Shown: positions 47,250-57,256 of the stretch, piece after piece
Layout of the letters: every line of letters starts with the position of its first letter
How positions within the stretch are numbered: position 1 is the first letter of the stretch
NCBI GenBank assembly: GCA_026545225.1
Contig: CM048845.1
Coordinates: 50,630,033 to 50,694,032 of the forward strand
Reading direction: 5' to 3'
DNA length: 64,000 nt
Source: Cornus controversa
Taxonomy: Eukaryota > Streptophyta > Magnoliopsida > Cornales > Cornaceae
Notes under the pieces: model-generated
What the model was told of the DNA's origin: nothing
The model's database searches: none
Seen by the model: the letters and a program-made list of their open reading frames with translations, nothing else
Translations under genes and position numbers: made by a program

Positions 47250-47720
47250 TTTGAAAGGATAAGAGACCATCATTTTCTCTATCCCTAATCAATATATATT
47301 ATACCATTGCTAGCCCCTTTGAGCCTATTTTATTCTTTTCATCAACTCTGGCTAGGGATCACTCTTCACATCGGAGGCGGCCATTGAATACTTTCTAACA
47401 TTATAGAAACAACAAGATGCTAATAAACAAGAGCTTCAACACCTATGTGACCATGCCAAAGGGACGAGAGGCCCTCATTTCTTCCATCTTATAAACATAA
47501 ATGTCCATTTCTAGCCCCTCTTACCATAGTAAATATTTCTTTCATTACACCCACTGTTGGTCACACCCCACACTGGGGGAAATTCTAATGTGTAGCCTCA
47601 CATTAGGCTGATGAAAGCTTCAAGGATCAAGCAATCTGGATTAAAATGAAGAGAGGCCATCATTTCTATTATCCATTATACACTATAAACCCCTTTGATA
47701 AGCCCATAGAGCCTTATTAT
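47250..47720 (+). repeat. ~195-bp degenerate tandem repeat, three copies
   Basis: Blocks starting GAGACCATCATTTTC (about 47266), GAGAGGCCCTCATTTC (about 47466) and GAGAGGCCATCATTTC (about 47650) are each followed by a TAGCCCC/AACCCCTTTGA block. No coding signal is seen. Confidence 0.6.
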
Positions 47721-47825
47721 ACTTATTTTTCCAAACCCATCAAGATTATTACGAGTATGACTTTCATCGTGCGTACAAGCTTAGATAATTTTTGAGTGAT
47801 TACTCCTTCAATACAAAAAGACAAT

Positions 47826-48110
47826 CAAACCAAGATGGCCTAGTGATCAAAGAATCTACCGGGGTGAGCTATAAACCCGAACATCTTGGGCTCAATTCTC
47901 ACGAGGCATCATCAGAGAAATCAAGAAAAGATGATTTAGTGATCAAAGAATTTACTAGGGCGAGCTGTAATCCCGGATGTCTTGGACTCGATTCTCACGA
48001 GATATCATAAAAAAAAAACCAAAGATAACCCAATATTTAAAGAATCTACCATGGCGAGCTATAAGCCCAGATGTCTTGGGTTTGATTCTCACAAAGTGGC
48101 TTCAAAGAAG
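47826..48110 (+). repeat. ~95-bp tandem repeat, three copies upstream of Athila pol
   Basis: Each copy carries TAGTGATCAAAGAATCTACC (or a variant), GCGAGCTATAA, and GTCTTGGG followed by ATTCTCACGA. The third copy ends near 48110, just before the Athila-like pol frame. The frame 47792-48010 is the repeat itself. Confidence 0.75.
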
Positions 48111-48134
48111 TGAATTTCAAGTGCAATCAAATCC

Positions 48135-50045
48135 TTGGCGATAGAAAATGATCCTTGGTCTTTTTACCCCACTTTCATGTCAATTTCGAGACTTTCATAT
48201 CATTTTCTTCATCACCCTCAAGCCCATAGCCATGTTACAACCTATATAAAGCATTCTTCGATTAAGGATGATTACAAAGAAAACAAAGGAGCTATAGGGT
48301 GGACCGTTGCTGACTTAAAATGCATTGACCCTTCCATTTGTATGCACCACATATATTTGGAAGAGGATGCAAAGACCTCGCGAGAGGCGCAACGTAGGTT
48401 AAACCCTAATATGAAGGAGGAAGTTATGAAAGTTATCAAGCTGCTAGATGCTGGTATTATATACCCCATCTCTGATAGTAAGTGGGTAAGCCCCACACAA
48501 GTGGTGCCAAAGAAATTTGGGATCACTGTGCTTCTAAATGAACAAGGAGAATTAGTTTCTCAATGCACCACCACAGGCTGGCGAGTGTGCATTGACTATA
48601 GGAAACTAAACTCCTCAACTAGGAAGGATCATTTCTCACTCCCATTCATTGATCAAATCTTAGAGAGGTTTGCGGGCCAAACTTTCTACTGCTTTTTAGA
48701 TGGATATTTTGGATATAATGAAGTCATAGTGGACCCGCAAGACTAAGAAAAAACCACCTTCACATATTCATTTGGAACATTTTCTTATAGACGCATGCCT
48801 TTTGGGTTATGTAATGCATTGATGACTTTTCAACGGTGTATGATGTCTATTTTTTCAGACATGGTGGAGAAGTTCCTTGAAGTGTTCATGGATGACTTTT
48901 CAATCTTTAGACCTTCTTTTGATTCGTACCTTCATAATCTTACCCTTGTACTCAAGCGTTGTAAGGACACGAATCTTATTCTTAGTTGGGAAAAAAGTCA
49001 TTTCATGGTTCAAGAGGGAATTGTACTTGGGCATATTGTGTCCAAATGTAGTATAGAAGTTGATATAGCCAAGGTAGAACTCATATCAAAGTTTCCTCCA
49101 CCTTCATTGGTGAGGGGCATTCGTTCAGTCCTTGGCCATGTGAGTTTTTATCGCCGTTTCATCAAGATATCTCAGCCCTTGTGTCAACTTCTTCAGAAAG
49201 ACACCTCTTTTCACTTTGATGAAGTGTGCCTTAATTCTTTTGAAACACTCCACACATTTCTGTTAATCGCTCCATTCTACTCCCTCCAAATTGGGCTCTC
49301 CCATTTGAGGTCATATGTAACACATCCAATTTTGCTATGGGTGTTGTCTTAGGGCAACATGTAGACAAGTTACTGCATGTTATTTACTACGCAAGTAAAT
49401 CCCTTTTCGACACTCAAATAAATTATACAACTACGAAAAAGGAATTACTTGCAGTTGTTTATGCCTTGGACAAATTTAGATCTTATCTCTTAGGATCTAA
49501 GGTCATTATCTTCTCAGATTATGCCACTCTTGAGCACTTATTGGCTAAAAAGGATACTAAACCCCAACTGATCTGATGGATACTCTTGTTGCAAGAGTTT
49601 GATTTTGAGATCTGGGATAAAAAGGGTACTGAGAACGTGGTCGCAGACCATTTATTTTGGATTCTTATAGAGTGCCATCACAACCAAATTCTAGTTAGTG
49701 AATTCTTTCCAAATGAGCAACCCTTTGAGGTTGCTCATGAGAAACTTCCTTGGTATGCTGACACAGTCAATTTCCTAGCAACCAAGAAGATCCCATCCTT
49801 TTGGTCCAAACAGGAAAAAGGATCGCTTCCATTTCCAAGTACGTTCATATTTTTGTGATGATCCTCATCTATTCAAGTATTATCCTGACCAAATCATCTG
49901 TCATTGTGTGCCTAAGAGTGAGATTCTTAGTATTCTTACTTTCTGCCATACATTCTCATGCGGAGGTCATTTTAGTGCTAGGAAGAACGCTTTTAAAATT
50001 AGTCAATGCAGTTTCTTTTGGCGAACCATGCATCGGGATGCATAC
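48135..50045 (+). pseudogene. Athila pol pseudogene: RT, RNase H, integrase zinc region
   Basis: The translation reads KGAIGWTVADLK, ICMHHIYLEEDAK and REAQRRLNPNMKEEVMKVIK, typical of Athila upstream of RT. RT follows with [61 protein letters not shown] and the active site VFMDDFSIF (about 48890). RNase H shows YYASKSLFDTQINYTTTKKE, then DYATLEHLLAKKD (about 49520-49556) and VVADHLFW. The integrase zinc region begins at about 49880 with CHTFSCGGHFSARK. Breaks include a stop at 48744-48746 and frame changes near 49340 and 49800. The frame departs from Athila at about 50045, where chromovirus sequence starts. Confidence 0.85.
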
Positions 50046-52495
50046 TTATCAGTCAGAGGTTCATTCATAGGAGTACATCACCATGGGGAGCCCCGGTGCT
50101 ATTTTTTAAGAAGGATAGACCTCTTTGCGTTTATGTAGACTACAGGGAATTGAACAAGGTCACAATTCGTAACAAGTATCCATTGCTAAGGATTGATGAT
50201 CTATTCGGTTAGTTGGGAGAGCCTTCTACTTCTCAAAGATAAACCTGAAATATGGCTATCATCAACTTCGTGTTCGGGAGTAATATGTGCCAAAGACAGC
50301 TTTTCTCACTCGATATAGGTCTTATGAATTTTGTGTTATGCCTTTTGGATTGATGAACGCTTCAGTAGTCTTTATGGACTTGATGAATAGGGTATTCAGA
50401 GTGTACTTAGATCAGTTTGTCAGTATCTTTATGGAGATGTTTTGGTTTACTCCAAGTTAGAGGATGAATATGCCAGATACCTCCGAATTGTGTTACAAAC
50501 ATTAAGGGAGCACAAGCTATATGCAAATTTTGAGAAGTGTGCTTTCTGGCAGAGGGAAGTGAAGTTTTTGGGTCATGTGGTATCAGAGAGAGGGATAGCA
50601 GTGGATTCAACCAAAGTTTTAGCGATTCTAGAGTGGGGATAACCTACTTCACCTACAGAGGTCCGTAGTTTCCTCGGGTTGGCAGGTTACTTTGTAGGTT
50701 CATCCAAGGATTTTCTAAGATTGTTGGTCCACTCACTCATTTGACTAAAAAGGGCATGTCATTCATTTGGGATGATTCTTGTCAATCAGCGTTTGATGAG
50801 CTGAAGAGCAAGTTGACTACTGCATTCTTTCTAGCCACTCCCCAGAGAGAGATTAAGTATCTTATTTTCACCGATGGATCTTTGCAAGGTTTGGGATGTG
50901 AGTTGATACAAGAGGAGAGGCTTGTATCCTATGCGTCACGTAATCTTAAGCCTCATGAGCTTAATTATCTAACACATGACTTAGAGCTAGCATCGGTAGT
51001 GTTTACGTTATGTTTGCATTACGAATTTGGAGGCATTACCTTTTGGGAGAAACTTTTAGATTGCTTAGTGACCATAAAAGTTTATAGTATCTGTTCACTT
51101 AGAGGGAGCTGAATATGAGACAATGTAGATGGTTGGAATTTATAAAAGATTATTACTTCTCCATTCAATATCATCCAGGGAAAGCCAATGTGGTGGTTGA
51201 TGCTCTTAGTTGCTGACTTATGCTAGTCTTTCAGCTTTGTTTGAGATATAATAGAATGCCCTAAAAGAAGTTGATGAGTTAGTAGATGCTTTTGTAGCAT
51301 GTGTGGTAGTGACACTTACTATTATATGCAGAGTAATTGAGGCTCAACTTACCGACCAATAGTTTATGGGCAAGCTTGCAAAGTTGGCTTTAGGAGATGT
51401 TCCATTTTACATGGTTGGTTCAGATGGAGGTTTGAGGTATTAGGGCTGATTAGTTGTTCCTCTTATTGATGACTTAAAGAAAGCGGTGATGAGAGAAGCT
51501 CATAATTTTTTGTTCTCAGTACACCCAGGAGGAGATAAGATGTACTAGGACATGAAACGTCAATTTTGGTGGGTAAGAATGAAAAGGGACATAACCATAT
51601 TTGTCTATAAGTGTAGTACTTGTCAGGTGGTTAAGATTGATCACCAGAGACCATTAGGATCCTTGCAGTCACTTCCGGTACTGGAGTGAAAATGGGAGAG
51701 TATTTCCATGGATTTTATTAAGGGATTGCCTATATTGCACCAAAATCATAAATCCATCCAGGTTAGAATTGATAGACCGACTAAGTCTGCTCACTTTCTT
51801 CTAGTTTGCTTAGATTACACTTCAGAGCAGTATGTTATGCTTTATATCACAGAAATAGTGAAGCTTCATGGAATATCGTTGTTTATTATATCGGATAGAG
51901 ATCCGAACTTTGTATCAGGGTTTTGCGAGAGCTTTCACCAGGCTCTAGGTACAGAGTTACATCTCAATATAGCTTATCACCCTCAGATAAATGGCCAAAT
52001 TGAACGAGTTAATAGTTAATAAGATTTTAGAAGATATGCTTCGGGCATGTGTACTAGATTTTAAGGGAAATTGGGAATTCTATTTACCACTTTTTGAGTT
52101 TGCTTATAACAATAGTTATCAAAAGACTATTGGTATGGCACCATTTGAGGCTTTATATGGTCGACCTTTTAGATCTCCTGTATGTTGGATGGAGGTTGGA
52201 GAGTGTGGATTTTTGGGTCTTGAATTCATCAAGAACACATCAGAGAAAATTGCTCTTATTAGGGATCATATGCACACTGCCCAGAGTAGGCAGAAGAGTT
52301 ATGTTGATCATTGAACTTGTACATTAGAGTTTAAGGTGGGAGATCAGGTTTTGCTTAAGGTGTCTCCCATAAAGGGAGTGATGAGATTTGGGAAGAAAAG
52401 GAAATTATCGCCTCATTTCGTGGGTCCTTTTATGATTATCAACTAGATAGGGCCAGTAGCATACCGATTGGCATTACTAGATACTATAAATAGGG
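50046..52495 (+). pseudogene. Chromovirus pol pseudogene fused to Athila pol
   Basis: It begins inside RT ([15 protein letters not shown] at about 50050, [19 protein letters not shown]) and runs through MPFGLMNAS-like, a damaged active-site region near 50425, [37 protein letters not shown], RNase H ([15 protein letters not shown], then [16 protein letters not shown]), the zinc region (ARCLTC-type CSTCQVVK near 51610), and the integrase core with DFIKGLPILHQNHK, SDRDPNFVSGF and INGQIERVNS. The carboxyl end has LEFKVGDQVLLKVSP and KLSPHFVGPF. It stops near 52490 without a chromodomain. Many stops and frameshifts are present. The lineage resembles the pol in element T but is more decayed. Confidence 0.82.
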
Positions 52496-52496
52496 T

Positions 52497-52655
52497 ATAT
52501 TTATTATAATTGCAAGCATGGTTAAGTTGCCTATTTATATTTATTATATTTGTAGGCATGATTAAGTTGCCCATTATATTTATTATATTTGCAGGCATGG
52601 TTGAGTTGTCTATTTTTATTCTTATATATAATTGTAGGCATGGTTAAGTTGCCTA
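52497..52655 (+). repeat. AT-rich minisatellite after chromovirus pol
   Basis: Four copies of a ~45-55-bp unit, TATTTATTATATTTGCAGGC then ATGGTTAAGTTGCC, directly following the truncated pol. Confidence 0.75.
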
Positions 52656-52991
52656 AACCTTTATGATTTATTTTATTTATACTATTCTATTTTTTAGATT
52701 ATTAGATTATAGTTTTTTTTCGATTATGGATTTAGGGGTCCTTGAGTTATGGGAATCCCAAGTTGTATTTAATTGGGGATTTTAGTATTTACTCTGAATT
52801 GATTATGGATTTATTTTACTTAGAGTTTATAGAGATTATGGTATTGCGATTATTATTTATTAGTTTTCTTTTATGTTATTTAATTATTTCTTTGTTGCAT
52901 TTTGTAGTCTGTACTTGTTTATTATCGATTGTTTGACGCCTCCTCGTTTTTGTGTGTGAGCCTGGCCAACTCATGCTTAGAAATTTGGGTT
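52656..52991 (+). other. 3' untranslated region of the chromovirus remnant
   Basis: AT-rich, leading to a polypurine tract. The frame at 52742-52936 is a chance hydrophobic ORF. I see no gene here. Confidence 0.5.
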
Positions 52992-53004
52992 GGGGGGGGG
53001 GGGG
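52992..53004 (+). other. Poly-G polypurine tract
   Basis: Thirteen G residues, then an A and TGTCACATG. This is the position of a plus-strand primer next to a 3' LTR. Confidence 0.6.
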
Positions 53005-53005
53005 A

Positions 53006-53077
53006 TGTCACATGTAACTCAACTCATACTCAACCCCTTGTTCCAGTTCAAAATTTCGAGCTTCAATTGAATTTTAG
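53006..53077 (+). mobile_element. 3' LTR fragment, interrupted by LTR F
   Basis: TGTCACATGTAACTCAACTC follows the poly-G tract as a gypsy 3' LTR would. Only 72 bp remain before LTR F begins at 53078. The rest of the LTR was not found right of LTR F, so the call is tentative. Confidence 0.45.
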
Positions 53078-55611
53078 TGTCACGCCCTAATTTTCGACTC
53101 CCGAGAACCATGGAGGAACTCGTCTATTAAACTCTAATGAACTGTTTTAACCTTTAATTAACCATGAAAGCTTAATGATATCCTTACACATGTGTATGTA
53201 CAATGCGCTACAAACTAATCTCAATGGGCCCCACATGTAGTCCTACTGTTCATCCAATCATTATGTGGACTGCAATATTTTGCAAAATCGAAGCACATAT
53301 TTCGCACAATCGAAATCTAGGTTTTGCACGATCAAAAATGGGGTTCGCATAATTGAAATGTTCAATTGATCGAAGTGCTTGTGAAGTTCTTTCAAAACCT
53401 TGCTAGAATTTAGACCCTCTTTAATAAAAGATTTCACAACTAGCTTCGCACAATCGAAGGCAATTCGATTTTGTGAAAAGGGTATTTCGCACAATTGAAA
53501 TCCCTTCTGCGGAATTTCTTGATTTATTACACTTTGTACATTTTCCATCCAAGGTCTATTTATAACACTTTCAAATCTACCTAAAAACATCCATAGATCA
53601 TTCAACATATTTGAAATAATAATCATCATACATTCCATGCAAATAATCCCTTGATAAATACATATCAGGTCCATCCATACTTTGAATCCAAAATCATACA
53701 TGTCATAAATGTGATCCTCCAAGTTCATAGTCATTAATGAATTACATGTGTGTTATCCAAAAACATCAATAATTTAACTATGACTACAACAATAGTAAAT
53801 CAACATGCCACAAGTTGGCATAGATAGCCACATACAATGTATAGAAAAATATATCCAAAATATCAAAAGAGAATTCCACTTGGACATTCACGTTCTATCC
53901 TCTATTGGCGCCTTATCTATAAAAAGTGGGGGGGGGGGGGGGAGGGGTGAGCATATTATGCTTAGTAAGAGTGTCCTAACCCACCTAGGTATCAACTCGA
54001 CACCGACCTACATGATATGCAACCAAGATGTCGCAAAGCTACATGACATATATTAATGTTCTCATGTTTAACAATCCACAAATGCAATCCAACAAATGTG
54101 CATTTAGACATACCCCATGCTTAACGGTTAAAACACATAAACATTCAAGATATTTACATCTTCTTCGGTCGTAATCTAATACAAAGACATGATTGGTTAA
54201 CTCTGATGACACCAAGGTGTTGGTCAACTTCGACGACACTCATATGAAGGGGCATCTCTGACAATCATACACTTAAGACATTATGTAAGCCTTGCTCTAG
54301 TGATTGGGAAACTCCGAAGATCACTGCACTTGGGGTATGATTAGGCATCTCTGATGATTATCCCATTGGGAGTATTCTCACCAATCCAGGGGCATGGTTG
54401 GTCATCTCCGAATTTCATACACGTTAAAGTTGGATAACACTCCGATATACACGTATACATGCTTATCTAACACATATACCTCACCTAGCATATAGTTATC
54501 ATACTTTTTAATGCACATTCTTGCTATTTGTAACTCTAGCATGTATTTATCTACTCAATTCCCATATAGCCACATATATGCTTCAACTCATGCATATTAG
54601 TCACATGTGCATATAATTCACTTCATAGCAAAACATGCTCTCATATCATATACATTGCAAGTATAATCACACAATTCATCACATATCATGAATTGAACTA
54701 CTCTGGCATGCAAAATTGCACAATATAAAGAGGAAAATGATATTTTGCTCAACTCCCACCACTAACCCACACATGCTAGCACACCTTACAATATCCTGAA
54801 TTCACCCATACCCTAGAATCGACAACTAGGAGGGAAGAAACACCCCTACCTCAAGTTTGGAGCTCTTCTTTGCAAGCCCTATAATTCAAAAAACTTCAAG
54901 ATCATCTAAATTGAAATTTCTTTTCGTAGAACCATAGATCGGGACAAGGAAAATGAACTTTCCTTTTTGGACGAAGCCCGAATTCAAACTTCACTTAACC
55001 CTAAATTTTGAAACACTCCAATAGGGGACATTGAAATCATTACAGTGAAGGGGAAGATAAGGGGAGTAACTTTCTCTATTGGAGCAAGCTCCAAATCTCA
55101 CTCTAAAGTGCACAAAACCAAGGAAGAATAATAGAGAAGAAGAAGAGCTTGAGAAGTCTTCAATGGATGAATCAATCTCTCTCTACATCTGCACCAATAA
55201 TTTACACTTATTTGTATTGACACCTCACCAAGGGCAAAATTTCTATTTTGCCCTTAAGTCACTTAATGTACCTCCCGAGCTCCGTTTTTAATTTTGAATG
55301 TGGCTACGGCTCCAAAATCACTTCCTCAACTTATTAAATTTTTCATTTGATCCAAAATCAAAAATAAATATTTTTCAAAATAATTTTGGATTTTTAGACC
55401 CACCCGACCCTATTCTTGGGGCTTGCTAGCCCAAAATTCTCAAATTTACCCAAACGCTCTCAAAACTTCCTAGAACCTCTAAACAAGTTCCTAAACATAT
55501 TCATAAACATGTTCCTCACATTTAAAACATACTAAACATCTTTTAAAATGTATTTATGATAATTATGATGAATAAAATGAAAACCAGCAAAATTGGGCAC
55601 TGTCTCTATAA
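53078..55611 (-). mobile_element. Chromovirus LTR F (3' LTR of a deleted minus-strand element)
   Basis: Minus strand: starts TTATAGAGACAGTGCCC (55611; the TG has mutated), ends TAGGGCGTGACA (53078), 2534 bp, the size of D and E. A purine tract (minus strand CTTGAAGGTGGGGAGG, 55612-55627) adjoins it on the right, so it is the 3' LTR of an element whose interior lies to the right. It contains a 15-base G run at 53928-53942. Confidence 0.75.
53282..53504. repeat. Dyad-repeat cluster of LTR F
   Basis: ATTTCGCACAATCGAAAT (53299-53316) is intact, with related copies at 53322-53337, 53343-53358, 53361-53376, 53452-53469 and 53482-53500. It lies 200-425 bp from the LTR end. Confidence 0.8.
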
Positions 55612-55627
55612 CCTCCCCACCTTCAAG

Positions 55628-57150
55628 AAATTTCGTTCTCGAAATTAGAAACATACCTTAATTGGTAAACAACTGGGGATACTTTGAACGAACTTCTTGT
55701 TCCTGTTGCCATGTATCCTCCTCAACTCTATGATGCTTCCAAAGCACTTTAACCAATGGAATGGTTTTGCCTCAAAATATTTGATCTCTAGAGTCCAAAA
55801 CTTGAATCGGTCTCTCCTTGTAAGACATGTCCTCCTCCACCTCAAGATTTGTCCAATCTAGCACATGTGAAGGATCTGGTTCACACTTTCTCAACATAGA
55901 AACGTGAAAAGTATTGTGTACACTTTATATTTTTGGTGGCAATGCGAAACGATAAGCAACCTCACGTACACGATCCAATATCTCGAACGGATTGATAAAT
56001 CGTGGTGCTAGATTACTGCTATGCCCAAACCTCATCAAACCTCATCATAGTGAGACCTTTAGAAAGACACGGTCCCCCACCTCAAATGCCAAAGGCTTTT
56101 GTTTTTTATCGGCATAGCTTTTTTGATGACTCTGACGCATAAGCAATTATTGCTTTATTATCTTTATCTTTTCTATAGTCTCACAGACTATATCTAGTCC
56201 CAAGGCAATAGTCTCACCAACCTCTGTGCAACACAGGGGTGACCTACAAGGTTTACCATACAAAGCTTAAAATGGAGCCATCTCAATGCTAGCTTGATAG
56301 AGATTATTGTATGCAAACTCCACTAATGGAAGGTGATCCTCCCAACTACCACAAAAATCAAGTGCACATGCTCGAAACATATCCTCCAAAATCTATATGG
56401 TACGCTTTGACTAACCATCTTTTTGAGGATGAAAAGCCGTATCGAAATGGAGGTCTCAAGTGAACATGCTCGAAACATATCCTCCAAAATCTATATGGTA
56501 CGCTTTGACTAACCATCTTTTTGAGGATGAAAAGCCGTATCAAAATGGAGGTCTGTATCAAGTGTAGACTGAAAACTGTGCTAAAACTGTGACGTAAATC
56601 TTAGATCTCTGTTGGACATAATGGAAACTGGCACCCCATTTAGCCTCAGAATCTGATCAATATACAGTCGACTAAGAGTATCCATGTCATTTTTACTCAA
56701 ATCAGAAGAAAATTAGCCATTTTTGTTAACCTATCCACAATGACCCAAATCGCGTTGTGATTTTTCCTCGTCCTAGCTAAACTCATCACAAAGTTCATAG
56801 TAACGTGCTCCCACTTCCACATAGCTATCGGTAATGGTTGTAACAAATCCACAGGTCTCTAATGCTTGGTATTCACTTGTTGACAATTAAGGCACCTTGC
56901 CAGAAACTGTACGACATCCTTTTTCATACTCTTACATCAATACTGTTGGCACAAATTATGGTATATTTTGGTATCACCAGGATGCACCGCAAGTCTATAG
57001 CTATGAAACTCTCTAAGAACCTCATCTTAACAAGTCAATGGTACTACCATTTTCCCTTTGAACCTTATGCCTCCATCGGAATGAACATTCCAATTTTTTA
57101 CCACTTCGCCACCCAAAATCTGAGTGCGAATGATCTCCATCTCATTATCA
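55628..57150 (-). pseudogene. Chromovirus pol remnant, integrase part only
   Basis: Read from right to left on the minus strand: a zinc-region remnant with YHNLC- and VNTKH-like stretches near 56870-57010, the integrase core around 56590-56790 (an IMSNRDLRF-like stretch near 56590), the YGKPCRSP-like segment near 56240-56270, then VGDRVFLKVSL near 56075 and a carboxyl tail ending in a chromodomain-like region near 55650-55850. RT and RNase H are absent. Stops and frameshifts occur throughout. A 98-bp tandem duplication (56361-56556) lies in the core. It is the interior of the element whose 3' LTR is F. Confidence 0.7.
56361..56556. repeat. 98-bp tandem duplication in the pol remnant
   Basis: 56361-56458 and 56459-56556 are nearly identical (two or three differences), with AGTG(C/A)ACATGCTCGAAAC at each start. 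This is a local duplication after the element had stopped coding. Confidence 0.9.
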
Positions 57151-57241
57151 TTTCTCTCACACCCCAATTTCTAACTCTCAAAAATTGAGGGTGATTAAGT
57201 CAAATACCTACACTCCTAATCATGATTACTCTTGATATCAT

Positions 57242-57253
57242 GCTCTGATACTA
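57242..57253 (-). other. Primer-binding site next to LTR G
   Basis: GCTCTGATACTA is the complement of TAGTATCAGAGC, one base off the initiator-Met primer site, and lies three bases from LTR G. It orients LTR G as a 5' LTR on the minus strand. Confidence 0.75.
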
Positions 57254-57256
57254 GGT

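Noticed and set aside
47792-48010. 72-codon frame upstream of Athila pol as a gag remnant
   Set aside because: It is built from the ~95-bp tandem repeat and has no gag or zinc-knuckle motif.
54170-54420. Full hairpin array in LTR F equal to that of LTR B
   Set aside because: Blocks are reminiscent but too diverged to define units or stems by eye, so I mention it only as a possible relative.
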